From contig JBFXEJ010000028.1 of assembly GCA_050180235.1 (NCBI GenBank), forward strand, positions 1-53,249: 53,249 bases of DNA, in the 5' to 3' direction. This document shows, one piece after another, positions 34,463-43,051 of this stretch. The DNA comes from JAABRU01 sp050180235. GTDB lineage: Bacteria > Desulfobacterota > Desulfobacteria > Desulfobacterales > Desulfococcaceae. The notes below the pieces were generated by a model. It ran no database searches. It had not been told where the DNA came from and worked only from the letters and a program-made list of their open reading frames with translations. The number at the start of each line of letters is the position of its first letter. Position 1 is the stretch's first letter. The position numbers were made by a program, and so were the translations under genes.

Positions 34463-37024
34463 ATGAAACTCAGAACCAAACTCATGCTTTCCTATCTGCT
34501 TATCGGCATCATTCCCCTTGCCATTATCGGCGGAATTTCTCTTTTCAAAGGAAAAACAGCCATTTCCCGACAATTGTTCGGTCAGTTGGAAAGTCTGCGG
34601 GAAATTAAAAAAGTCCGCATCGAAGATTTTTTTGCCCGGCATGAAAGGGATGCCGGTTTTCTGGTGAACATTGTGGAAAATCTGGAAAAAGCGGCTTTTG
34701 ACAAATTTGCTGTGGTGCAGCAGATCAAAAAAGAGCAGGTGGAAAAATATTTCAGGGATCATCTGTCCAATCTTGCTGTGATTTCCAAAACCAGTACCAT
34801 AACAGATGCTTTGAAACGATTTGAGCAGTCCCTTGATTTTGACCAGGGAAAGATCGGAGGGGATCTGTATCTGTATCTGCTGACCATGTTTGAAAACGCG
34901 TTTACGGAAATGAGCCGGACATACAGATATGATGACATGTATCTTGTCAATGCAGCAGGTTATGTTGTTTACAGTCTGAAAAAAGGCGGTGAGGAGGGGC
35001 AGAATCTTATCACCGGCAGTCTTAAAGACAGCGCTCTTGCCGAATCTTTCCGTTCCGGGCTTACCACATTGAATCTGCAGGATTTCAGAAAGTATCCGGA
35101 AGAAGGGCAGTATAGCGCATTTCTGTCCGCGCCGGTAACAGATTACGGAAAAATCATCGGAACCATTATTATCCGCATGGGTACAGATGAGCTTAATGCC
35201 ATTGTTCAGAAACGGGAGGGAATGGGCATCAGCGGGGAAACCTGGCTGGCCGGCAGAAGAGGTGAAGTTATTTCCGCACGAAGTAACCGTCTGATTGTGA
35301 AAGAAATGATGGGGGATGAAATCAGTGATCCGGATCTGGAAAAGGCTTTGTCCGGCATATCCGGTCAGAGAATCAGGATTGGCGGCAGCGGTCTGCCTGA
35401 ACTAATCCGTTATGATCCTCTGCTGATTACCGGCATGAACTGGGCCATTGTCACAGTCATGGATTTGGAAGAGGTTATCAATCCTGAATCTGAGGGTGAA
35501 AATAATTTTCTCACCCATTATGCCGGGCAGTTCGGATACGATGATTTGTATCTGATCCATCCGGAAGGTCATATTTTCTACACAGTGAAACAGGGTAAGG
35601 ATTACCGTACAGACATTCTCAAAGGCCCCTATGCCCGGACTGATCTGGGCAGACTGATTCAGACTGTGCTGGAAACAAAGTCTTTTGCCATTTCCGATGT
35701 GTCCCTCTATGCAGCCGCGGATAATGTGCCCTCAGTTTTTATGGCGCTTCCCCTGGTCAGAAACAATGAAACGGAACTGATTGTGGCTGTCCGTATGGGT
35801 ATGGGACAGATCAATGAGTTCATGCACCAGAGGGACGGGATGGGAAAAAGCGGAGAAACCTATCTGGTGGGTCAGGACAGACTTATGCGCTCTGATGCGG
35901 TTCTGGATTCTGCAAACCGCTCGGTGAAGGCATCCCTTTCAAATCCTGAAAAAGGAAAAACAGATACCGCGGCTGTGCGGGAAGCCCTTGCAGGCCGGAC
36001 AGGGGCAAAAATCATCACAGATTACAGGGGCAGTGCTGTTCTGTCCTCATATACACCTCTGAAGGTGGGAAAAAATACATGGGCACTGATCGCTGAAACA
36101 GATGAAAAAGAGGCATTTGCCGTTATTCGTGAGCTGGAATACTGGGTTTATGCCACAGCGGGCATCGGAATTGCAGCAATCATTTTTTTTGCCATCCGCA
36201 TTACCCTGTCCATCGGAAGACCTGTGAAGCAGGTGGCTGAAGGACTGAATGAATGGGCAGTCCGCGTGGCTGCTGCTGCGGATCAGGTGGCATCCGCTGG
36301 TCAGCTTCTCTCCGAAGGTGCATCCGAGCAGGCTGCCGCATCCGAACAGTCCTCGGCTTCTTTGGAGGAAATGCGCTCAGCCAGTACGGAAACTTCGGAA
36401 CTGACGAAGGGAGCAGGAGAACTGATGCGGAAAAATATTGAAAAATCAGGACAATCCCTGAAAGCCCTTGTAAAAGTCACCATACAGATGAATGAAATTG
36501 AAGCAGACAGCGCACATATCCGAAAAATTATCAGCACGATTGATGAAATTGCCTTTCAGACCAATCTGCTGGCCCTGAATGCGGCTGTGGAGGCGGCCAG
36601 GGCCGGAGAATCCGGAGCCGGATTTGCAGTGGTGGCAACTGAGGTAAGAAATCTGGCCATGCGCTCTGCCGCGGCTGCCAAAGATACGCAGGAACTGCTG
36701 GATGCCATTGTCAGACGCATTGCAGATGCGGCCCGCTCGGTCAAGCATGTAAACGCTGATTTTGACGGAATTATTGAATCCGCCACAATCATGGGGGAAA
36801 AGACAGATGAAATAACCACTGCCAGCATAGATGTGGCCAAAGGAATTGAGCAGATCAGCATTGCGGCGGTTCAGTTTGACAAACTGTCCCAGCAGATTGC
36901 TGCCGCTGCCCAGGAAAGCTCGGCCACATCCCATGAAATGTATGCGGGAGCAGAGGAAATCAGAAAATACGTCAGCAGACTCATCGCACTTCTCAGAGGC
37001 GGGAAAGATAAGGTAAACACATGA
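34463..37024 (+). CDS. Methyl-accepting chemotaxis protein
   Basis: Membrane chemoreceptor of 853 residues: TM1 near 8-28, a very large periplasmic region with two Cache-like sensor parts (both containing DDMYLVN / DDLYLIHPEG motifs), TM2 near 558-580, and a signalling domain with the hairpin tip EIAFQTNLLALNAAVEAARAG. A HAMP domain is very short or missing between TM2 and the signalling helices. No C-terminal CheR-tethering pentapeptide. A TTG at 34457 is better spaced from GGAG than the ATG used, so the start may be 6 bases earlier. Its stop overlaps nnr by 4 bases. Confidence 0.94.
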   Translation: MKLRTKLMLSYLLIGIIPLAIIGGISLFKGKTAISRQLFGQLESLREIKKVRIEDFFARHERDAGFLVNIVENLEKAAFDKFAVVQQIKKEQVEKYFRDHLSNLAVISKTSTITDALKRFEQSLDFDQGKIGGDLYLYLLTMFENAFTEMSRTYRYDDMYLVNAAGYVVYSLKKGGEEGQNLITGSLKDSALAESFRSGLTTLNLQDFRKYPEEGQYSAFLSAPVTDYGKIIGTIIIRMGTDELNAIVQKREGMGISGETWLAGRRGEVISARSNRLIVKEMMGDEISDPDLEKALSGISGQRIRIGGSGLPELIRYDPLLITGMNWAIVTVMDLEEVINPESEGENNFLTHYAGQFGYDDLYLIHPEGHIFYTVKQGKDYRTDILKGPYARTDLGRLIQTVLETKSFAISDVSLYAAADNVPSVFMALPLVRNNETELIVAVRMGMGQINEFMHQRDGMGKSGETYLVGQDRLMRSDAVLDSANRSVKASLSNPEKGKTDTAAVREALAGRTGAKIITDYRGSAVLSSYTPLKVGKNTWALIAETDEKEAFAVIRELEYWVYATAGIGIAAIIFFAIRITLSIGRPVKQVAEGLNEWAVRVAAAADQVASAGQLLSEGASEQAAASEQSSASLEEMRSASTETSELTKGAGELMRKNIEKSGQSLKALVKVTIQMNEIEADSAHIRKIISTIDEIAFQTNLLALNAAVEAARAGESGAGFAVVATEVRNLAMRSAAAAKDTQELLDAIVRRIADAARSVKHVNADFDGIIESATIMGEKTDEITTASIDVAKGIEQISIAAVQFDKLSQQIAAAAQESSATSHEMYAGAEEIRKYVSRLIALLRGGKDKVNT

Positions 37025-38604
37025 AAGTCAGCACTGTCAGCCAGATGAGGGAAATGGACAGAACCGCGATTGCGGATTTGGGTATTCCTGAAGAAGTTCT
37101 CATGGAAAACGCGGGACTCGCGGCCTGCACAGCACTGTCCCGGCATACAGGAATAAAGGACAAAGCCTTTGTAATCTTCTGCGGTTCCGGCAACAACGGC
37201 GGGGATGGTCTGGTAACGGCCAGGAAACTGCATTCTCTGGGCGGCAGGGTAAAGGTTTTTCTGCTCAGCGATCCGGAAAAATACAAAGGCGCTGCAAAAA
37301 AAAATTACGATATTGTCTCCCGTCTGCCGCTGGATATGCGTTTAACTGAATCAGCGGAAACCCTGCACAGAGAGCTGATTCATTGTGATGTGATCATTGA
37401 CGCTGTTTTCGGCACAGGTCTTTGCCGGAATGTGGAAGGGCTTTGCAAAGAAGTGATTGAAAAAATAAATCTGTTCGGACAAAAGGGAAAAACCGTTCTG
37501 AGTCTGGATATTCCCTCCGGCATAAACGGGGATAACGGACAGATTATGGGCATCGCGGTAAAAGCGGATCTGACCGTGACTTTTGGCGGCCCAAAATCGG
37601 GAAATCTGCTGTATCCGGCTTATGATCTGTGCGGAAAACTGTATGTAAGCCATATTTCCTTTCCTCCGTCCCTGTATGAGTCGGATCAGATGAAAATGGC
37701 AGTGAATCTTCCGCAGGAACTGCCACAGAGAAATGCCGCAGGACACAAAGGCAGTTTCGGGGATGTGCTGTTTATTGGGGGCGCTGAATCCTATTACGGC
37801 GCGCCGTATTTTGCGGCCCATGCCTTTCTCAAAGCCGGTGGCGGATATTCCCGGCTCGCGGCCCCTGCCTCCATTATTCCTGTCATAGCTGCAAAAGCAG
37901 GGGAAATTGTATTTGTTCCCCAAAAAGAAAACACTTTTGGAAGCATTGCCATTTCAAACAAAAACGATCTGCTTGCCCTTTCCCGGAAAACAGATATGAC
38001 CGTACTTGGCCCCGGACTCTCTCTGGATGAGGAAAGTCAGGAACTGGCCCGGCAACTGACAGCAGAAATTGCATCTCCTCTGCTTATTGACGGAGACGCT
38101 ATTACTGCCCTGTGCAAAGATCGGAATATTCTCACAAAAAGAAGATTTCCCACTGTGCTGACCCCTCACATTGGGGAAATGTCCCGGCTCAGTGACAAAA
38201 GTGTGAAAGACATTGAATCTGACAGAATCGGTATTCTGCGGAATATGACTGCCAAACTCAGTGTCATTATTGTACTCAAAGGCCCCCATTCTCTGATAGG
38301 ATTTCCTGACGGAAGAGTGTATGTCAATATGAGCGGAAATTCGGGCATGGCAACCGCGGGTTCCGGCGATGTGCTCTGCGGCACAGTCGCTGCCATGTAC
38401 GGTCTGTGTTACGATATGGAAAATGCTGTGAGAAAGGGCGTATTCATACACGGTCTTGCAGGTGATCTGGCCGCAGAGGAACCGGGACGGGACGGCATGA
38501 CCGCGCAGGATATTCTGAATTGTCTGCCATATGCCATGAAAATGGACAGGCAGGGAGGAAATGAAAAATTCAGGGAACTTTATCATGGCCCGGAAATCAT
38601 ATAA
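37021..38604 (+). CDS. nnr: Bifunctional NAD(P)H-hydrate epimerase / ADP-dependent dehydratase
   Basis: Repairs hydrated NADH and NADPH. The N-terminal epimerase half has MENAGLAA and CGSGNNGGDGLVTAR; the C-terminal dehydratase half has HKGSFGDVLFIGG, LTPHIGEMSRL and the ADP-binding AGSGDVLCGTVAAM. At 527 residues it is a normal two-domain Nnr. It overlaps the chemoreceptor stop as ATGA, an unusual pairing of sensor and housekeeping repair enzyme. The last two codons and the TAA lie in the inverted-repeat end of a family 5 element. Confidence 0.95.
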   Translation: MKVSTVSQMREMDRTAIADLGIPEEVLMENAGLAACTALSRHTGIKDKAFVIFCGSGNNGGDGLVTARKLHSLGGRVKVFLLSDPEKYKGAAKKNYDIVSRLPLDMRLTESAETLHRELIHCDVIIDAVFGTGLCRNVEGLCKEVIEKINLFGQKGKTVLSLDIPSGINGDNGQIMGIAVKADLTVTFGGPKSGNLLYPAYDLCGKLYVSHISFPPSLYESDQMKMAVNLPQELPQRNAAGHKGSFGDVLFIGGAESYYGAPYFAAHAFLKAGGGYSRLAAPASIIPVIAAKAGEIVFVPQKENTFGSIAISNKNDLLALSRKTDMTVLGPGLSLDEESQELARQLTAEIASPLLIDGDAITALCKDRNILTKRRFPTVLTPHIGEMSRLSDKSVKDIESDRIGILRNMTAKLSVIIVLKGPHSLIGFPDGRVYVNMSGNSGMATAGSGDVLCGTVAAMYGLCYDMENAVRKGVFIHGLAGDLAAEEPGRDGMTAQDILNCLPYAMKMDRQGGNEKFRELYHGPEII

Positions 38605-38746
38605 CTGATTTTACGCAGCCCGTCTGAAAATCAAAAGGTTATTCACTTTTACCGTCATTCCGGCGTAAGCCGGAATCCAGTATTTTCAGGCTGTTCTGGA
38701 TACCGGCTTTCGCCGGTATGACGGGATTGCGTAACATCAGTCATAT
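38599..38746. mobile_element. Small inverted-repeat element, family 5, copy 2
   Basis: CATATAACTGATTTTACGCA on the left and TGCGTAACATCAGTCATATA on the right; the interior again has GTCATTCCGGCGTAAGCCGG. It provides the stop codon of nnr and touches a family 1 element at 38746. Confidence 0.7.
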
Positions 38747-38851
38747 AAGGTGATTTCTGAAAATAAATATCCCTGTTCAGTTCACAGGCACAGGACAAAA
38801 GCTGGAAGCTTCTGATACTTTGGCGGTATATTCTTTTCCGGAAATCATATA
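38746..38851. mobile_element. Small inverted-repeat element, family 1, copy e
   Basis: Starts TATAAGGTGATTTCTG and ends in the decayed CCGGAAATCATATA; the interior matches copy c. The following bases to 39028 contain no gene that I can see. Confidence 0.65.
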
Positions 38852-39028
38852 AAAGGACTGAACAGTTGTGTGTATCAGGATAAAATTCTGTCTGAACTCT
38901 GTGTGACTCTGAGGCTGAAAACAGACTGCCAGCCGGTCTGAACCGGCACCGGACATTTCAGACTGTCAAATTTTTCTGACGCATTTCATATAAAAAATCT
39001 GCTCAGCAGAATTAAGAAAGGAATCATC

Positions 39029-39853
39029 ATGGCTCTGTCGGTTGTGGATTTGTACCGGGATATACTGCCCAAAACCAATTGCAGAGACTGCGGTTTTCCC
39101 ACCTGCCTGGCTTTTGCCAGCATGGTGGTTTCGGAAAAACATCCTCTGGAAAACTGCCCGCATCTTTCTGCCGAAGTGGTGGAAAAATGCAGGAAGGAAC
39201 TGGAAGCCCAGTATGCTGCGGGGAAATGGACCAAAAGGGATATGTCCGAAGATGCTCTGTTATGGGCCAATAACCGGGCTGCATCCATGAAAATTGAAGA
39301 TTTGCCGGAGCGCATCGGCGGTACGTTAATCAAAGAAGGAGACGGTTATGCGCTGCGGCTTCCATATTTTACCGGCGCAGTTCTGATCCGTCCGGGAAGT
39401 ATTGTCAAAGAAGATGGGGAGGAACTCAGCCGCTGGGAGCAGGTCTTTCTTCTCAATCATATGGCCCAGGGCGGCAGAGCCATGCCCGCTGGAAAATGGA
39501 AAACCCTGCAGGAATTTCCCAATACGGTTTCCAAAATCAAATCCATGCGTTCCCATGTGGAGGAGCCTCTGGTAAAACGCTTTGGAGGAAAGAAAGATGA
39601 ACTCGTTGCGGCTGCCCTTTCTCTCGGCGGGAAAGATATTGTGGATGAACATCCTTCCGCGGATGCGGCCTTTCTTTTCACTCCTCTGCCCAGAATTCCG
39701 GTCATTTTGCTGTTCTGGGACAGGGAAGGGGATGAATTTGAGGCCAAAGTCAGCCTGCTGTTTGACGAAACCATTACCGTACATCTGGATATTGAATCCA
39801 TCATGTTTCTCAGCGAACGGCTTCGGCAACTGCTCTGCGGAGATGAAAAATAA
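39029..39853 (+). CDS. [4Fe-4S] domain / DUF3786 protein
   Basis: The 274-residue protein has an N-terminal cluster motif C-x2-C-x4-C-x16-C (NCRDCGFPTCLAFA ... ENCPHL), the same type found in the large subunit of the corrinoid iron-sulfur protein and in related Fe-S proteins. A DUF3786 domain follows with RWEQVFLLNHMAQGG and IPVILLFWDREGDEFEA. It is probably a cytoplasmic electron carrier or reductive activator of a corrinoid protein; the link with the AcsE-like gene 5 kb upstream is inference. Start ATG follows AAGAAAGGA. Confidence 0.85.
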   Translation: MALSVVDLYRDILPKTNCRDCGFPTCLAFASMVVSEKHPLENCPHLSAEVVEKCRKELEAQYAAGKWTKRDMSEDALLWANNRAASMKIEDLPERIGGTLIKEGDGYALRLPYFTGAVLIRPGSIVKEDGEELSRWEQVFLLNHMAQGGRAMPAGKWKTLQEFPNTVSKIKSMRSHVEEPLVKRFGGKKDELVAAALSLGGKDIVDEHPSADAAFLFTPLPRIPVILLFWDREGDEFEAKVSLLFDETITVHLDIESIMFLSERLRQLLCGDEK

Positions 39854-39961
39854 TCAGTTTCTTCACGTTTCCGAGGAGCTCTGAGGATATTCGGTAAATC
39901 TGAAACGGGCAGTCACAGGGGACTGCCCTGCAATTGGAATTGTAAATTATGCCCTTACTGA

Positions 39962-40102
39962 ATATAACTGAGGTTACGCAGATTCGTCATACCGGCGAAA
40001 TTCGGTATTCAGAACCATTTGAAAATACTGGATTCCAGATTTCGCCGGAATGACGGCATCTGCAGCAGCCTGCTGATTTTTTGAAGTGTGGCGTAACATC
40101 AT
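39962..40102. mobile_element. Small inverted-repeat element, family 5, copy 3
   Basis: AATATAACTGAGGTTACGCA and GCGTAACATCATC are diverged ends; inside are inverted CGTCATACCGGCGAAAT and ATTTCGCCGGAATGACG. A separate perfect 8-bp hairpin, GGGCAGTC/GACTGCCC, lies at 39907-39928. Confidence 0.6.
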
Positions 40103-40149
40103 CTCTTAATTCAAATTTTTTATAACATCTTACGCTGGAGAAAAATAAA

Positions 40150-41232
40150 ATGATAACTTACCCCGTTCCAATGGTTCCCGGCCCGGTAAAAGTGCCGGAG
40201 GCAGTGCTGAAGGCATATGAAACCAATTACGGCTCAGCAGATGTGGAAAAAGAATTTCTGGAACTTTACAATAAAACCGAAGACAAACTCAGAAAGATTC
40301 TGGGCACAGAAAATCAGGTGGTCATTCAGACCGGTGAGGGAATGCTGGCTCTGTGGACAGCCCTGAAAAGCTGTCTGAATCCCGGAGATCGGGTTCTTGC
40401 TGTGGCAACCGGTGTTTTTGGATACGGCATCGGAGAGATGGCAAAATCCGCGGGAGCGGAAGTCCGGACTGTGGGACTGGGATATGACCGTACCATTGGT
40501 GATCTGACTGAAATCGAAAAGGCTGTTGCCGAATTCAGGCCAAAAATGATTACAGTTGTGCACTGTGAAACCCCGTCCGGAACCCTAAATCCTTTGGCAG
40601 ATTTGGGAAAACTGAAAAAGAAATATCATGTTCCCCTGATGTATGCGGATGTGGTGGCCAGCGCTGGCGGCACAGCAGTTCTGTCTGATGAATGGGAGAT
40701 TGATCTGGCTCTGGGCGGTTCCCAGAAATGTCTTTCCGCTCCGCCATGCATGTCCTTTCTTTCGGTCAGTCCGGCAGCCTGGGACATTATCGAACAGGTC
40801 GGATATGCGGGATATGATGCGCTCAAGCCTTTCCGCACGGCACAGGAAATTTTTTGGTTTCCCTATACACCTTACTGGCACGGTATGGCTGCCCTTCATA
40901 CTGCTGCGGAACTGCTCTTGAAGGAAGGTTTGGAAAACAGCTATGCCCGGCATGAAAAAGTGGCGCAGTACTGCCGAACAGGACTGAAAGAAATGGGGCT
41001 GAATCTTTTTCCTGCTTCGGATGCAGTGATGTCTCCCACAGTCACTGCCGTGAATATTCCGGGACATCTTACCTATACGGAACTGGACAGCAGACTCCGG
41101 CAGAAGGGAATGGTCATAGCCGGAAGTTACGGCCCCCTTGCCGTAAAAATTTTCCGTATGGGACATATGGGAACACAGGCTGATATGGATCTCATGCGCC
41201 GGGCGTTGGACATTCTGGCAGAGGCGATTTGA
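40150..41232 (+). CDS. Class V aminotransferase (alanine/serine--glyoxylate or pyruvate type)
   Basis: PLP enzyme of 360 residues from the alanine-glyoxylate/serine-pyruvate aminotransferase group. The PLP lysine is Lys193 in GGSQKCLSAPP; the start PVPMVPGPVKVP and HCETPSG are family signatures. It would interconvert amino acids and 2-oxo acids in the cytoplasm; soluble hydrogenase small-subunit-like proteins share the fold, so the substrate is open. ATG follows GGAG 8 bases upstream. It seems to be transcribed alone. Confidence 0.9.
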   Translation: MITYPVPMVPGPVKVPEAVLKAYETNYGSADVEKEFLELYNKTEDKLRKILGTENQVVIQTGEGMLALWTALKSCLNPGDRVLAVATGVFGYGIGEMAKSAGAEVRTVGLGYDRTIGDLTEIEKAVAEFRPKMITVVHCETPSGTLNPLADLGKLKKKYHVPLMYADVVASAGGTAVLSDEWEIDLALGGSQKCLSAPPCMSFLSVSPAAWDIIEQVGYAGYDALKPFRTAQEIFWFPYTPYWHGMAALHTAAELLLKEGLENSYARHEKVAQYCRTGLKEMGLNLFPASDAVMSPTVTAVNIPGHLTYTELDSRLRQKGMVIAGSYGPLAVKIFRMGHMGTQADMDLMRRALDILAEAI

Positions 41233-41249
41233 TCTTCAATTCAGAAAAG

Positions 41250-41362
41250 GGTAGTGGGACTTTTATACTTACAGGGTAGGGGCATGGCCTGCCCATGCCC
41301 TTTGAATCAGGGGCAACCACAGGATTGCCCCTGTAGTAATCAATATCAGAAGTACCATTATC
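41250..41362. mobile_element. Miniature inverted-repeat element related to family 3A, with 8-bp target duplication
   Basis: Starts GGTAGTGGGACTTTTA and ends AGTACCATTATC, an imperfect inverted repeat sharing GGTAGTGG with family 3A. It carries hairpins GGGCATGG/CCATGCCC and CAGGGGCAA/TTGCCCCTG. Direct repeats CAGAAAAG flank it at 41242-41249 and 41363-41370. It landed just before the ribosome site of the next gene. Confidence 0.75.
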
Positions 41363-41377
41363 CAGAAAAGGACGGTT

Positions 41378-41620
41378 ATGCAAACTGAAATCAGATTGTA
41401 TCTGGATAACTTTCTGCTCGAACGTGCAGAATTGTATTCCGAAAAAATCGGGAAATCACTTTCACAGATAATTGCCGATTATCTGGCAGTTCTTGATATG
41501 GATTTGCCTCAGAAAAAATCCGGGATTACACCCATTGTCCGTTCTCTGAAAGGCTGTCTCAGCAATACCGGAATCACTGAAGATGATTATAAGGAATATC
41601 TGGAGAAAAAATATCTGTGA
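41378..41620 (+). CDS. Antitoxin of a PIN-type toxin-antitoxin pair (DUF6364-like)
   Basis: An 80-residue protein with an N-terminal ribbon-helix-helix-like beginning (TEIRLYLDNFLLERAELYS, then GKSLSQIIADYL), resembling DUF6364 antitoxins, and a C-terminal tail that would bind the toxin. It likely represses its own operon. ATG follows AAAGGAC, part of which belongs to the target duplication of the inserted element. It overlaps the toxin by 4 bases. Confidence 0.8.
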   Translation: MQTEIRLYLDNFLLERAELYSEKIGKSLSQIIADYLAVLDMDLPQKKSGITPIVRSLKGCLSNTGITEDDYKEYLEKKYL

Positions 41621-42036
41621 AAGTTCTTTTTGATACCAATGTGGTACTTGATCTGATGCTGGACAGAGAGCCTTTTTCAACTGTGGCAGCGCAATTATTG
41701 TCAAAGGTTGAAATCGGAGAACTGACCGGGTTTCTTGGTGCAACAACAGTAACGACAATCTCTTATCTGCTTTCCAAAGTTGTTGGAAAAGAAAAAAGCA
41801 GGGAGAAAATTGGAAAACTCCTTTTTCTTTTTGAAATTGCTCCTGTGGATATATCTGTTTTGCAAAATGCTGTTCAGTCAAAACTGCCTGATTTTGAGGA
41901 TGCTGTACTTTATGAAGCAGGAAAACGTGTAAATGCAAAGGCAATTATCACAAGAGATAACAGGGGATTCACTGGATCATCCATAAGAGTGTACTCTCCG
42001 GACGAGTTCCTTTTTATATTGTGTTCTGTAAAATGA
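41617..42036 (+). CDS. PIN-domain ribonuclease toxin (VapC-like)
   Basis: A 139-residue complete PIN domain with acidic residues in LFDTNVVLDLML, DFEDAVLYEAG and ITRDNRGF. It is expected to cut RNA when free of the antitoxin. The GTG start overlaps the antitoxin stop (GTGA), and its own stop overlaps the start of the UPF0280 gene (ATGA). Unlike the PIN gene at 19951, the final acidic motif is present. Confidence 0.88.
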   Translation: MKVLFDTNVVLDLMLDREPFSTVAAQLLSKVEIGELTGFLGATTVTTISYLLSKVVGKEKSREKIGKLLFLFEIAPVDISVLQNAVQSKLPDFEDAVLYEAGKRVNAKAIITRDNRGFTGSSIRVYSPDEFLFILCSVK

Positions 42037-42764
42037 AATACGAAAAACGCACATACCGTGATCTGATTGACAGGGGCAGACGTTCCTTTTACCGGGTGAC
42101 GGTAAAAGAAACAGACCTTTATGTTCATACAGAACCGGCAATGGAAAACAGGGTCAGGGAACTGGTTCTGCAATACCGGGGATATATTGAATCCTATATA
42201 TTCCAGTTTCCGGAATTTGCCCGAACTCTAAGCCCCTGGCACATACACGGGCCGGTTCCGAATATCATCCGTGATATGGCCGAAGCCGGGGGAAAAGCCG
42301 GAGTCGGGCCTATGGCGGCTGTGGCCGGGGCAGTGGCAGAATATGCGGGCCGGGATCTGATGAAACAATCCCGTGAGGTGATTGTGGAAAACGGGGGGGA
42401 TATTTTCCTGAAAACCGATGCTCCTGTGACAATAGCCATCTACGCGGGAAAATCCCCTCTGAGCCTGAAGGTGGGACTGCGGGTGAATGCGGCTGAAAAA
42501 CCGATGGGTGTATGCACCTCATCCGGCACTGTGGGCCATTCCCTAAGTCTGGGAAAAGCTGATGCCGTATGTGCAATTTCCGATTCCTGCGCGCTTGCGG
42601 ACGCGGCAGCCACTGCCATCGGCAATCATGCCAGGTCCAAAGGAGATATTCAAAAGGCCATTGCATTCGGACAAAGCATTGAGGGGCTATCCGGGCTGGT
42701 GGTGATTGTCGGGGATAAAATGGGCATGTGGGGGGATATAGAACCCGTGCCGGTCAGTGGCTGA
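42033..42764 (+). CDS. UPF0280 family protein
   Basis: A 243-residue protein with family motifs GPVPNIIRDMAEAGGKAGVGPMAA-like sequence near residues 74-97, VIVENGGDIFLK and GVCTSSGTVGHSLSLGKADA. It resembles ApbE-type flavin transferases at the C-terminal part, but the function is not known. ATG at 42033 overlaps the toxin stop and has no ribosome site of its own, so translation may be coupled to the toxin gene. The frame could also start 12 bases earlier. Confidence 0.88.
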   Translation: MKYEKRTYRDLIDRGRRSFYRVTVKETDLYVHTEPAMENRVRELVLQYRGYIESYIFQFPEFARTLSPWHIHGPVPNIIRDMAEAGGKAGVGPMAAVAGAVAEYAGRDLMKQSREVIVENGGDIFLKTDAPVTIAIYAGKSPLSLKVGLRVNAAEKPMGVCTSSGTVGHSLSLGKADAVCAISDSCALADAAATAIGNHARSKGDIQKAIAFGQSIEGLSGLVVIVGDKMGMWGDIEPVPVSG

Positions 42765-42857
42765 TTGGGGACAAATATTTTAATATTATTATTTCAAACA
42801 GTTCAACCCCAAACAGGATATCTGTAAAAAAAATAATCCACTGACAGTAAAAATATA

Positions 42858-42886
42858 TTGAAAAATCGGAAAAAAAGATTTATAGT
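42858..42886 (+). promoter_or_regulatory. Sigma70-type promoter of the helicase leader
   Basis: TTGAAA at 42858-42863, an exact 17-base spacer and TATAGT at 42881-42886. The RNA would start near 42893, leaving a leader of about 160 bases before the helicase ATG. Confidence 0.7.
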
Positions 42887-42908
42887 ATTCTGATTGGTCT
42901 GAAAGCCG

Positions 42909-43008
42909 GGCAGCGTCCATAAAAAAACACGCGTGATTTCCGGCAGGCAGACTTCGCGATTGTGGGTGCCGTCCGGATTCGCCGGCCGGCTTTTTTTATG
43001 GATATGCC
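42909..43008 (+). promoter_or_regulatory. Structured 5' leader with terminator-like hairpin (candidate cis-regulatory RNA)
   Basis: A hairpin at 42968-42990 (9 positions, one mismatch, 5-base loop) is followed by seven Ts, like an intrinsic terminator. The T-tract and next bases, TTTTTTTATGGA at 42991-43002, are exactly complementary to TCCATAAAAAAA at 42916-42927. GGCA at 42909-42912 also pairs with TGCC at 43005-43008. The enclosed 63 bases include CACGCGTG at 42928-42935. This could be an attenuator or a temperature- or helicase-sensed switch. I do not recognise a known riboswitch. Confidence 0.6.
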
Positions 43009-43051
43009 GAAAACACGGTTTCCGGCAATTTGAGTGAGAGAAAAAAATATA

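Noticed and set aside
42891..43051. Known c-di-GMP or other riboswitch in the helicase leader
   Set aside because: The conserved core sequences that I know for GEMM, TPP, cobalamin or SAM classes are not present.
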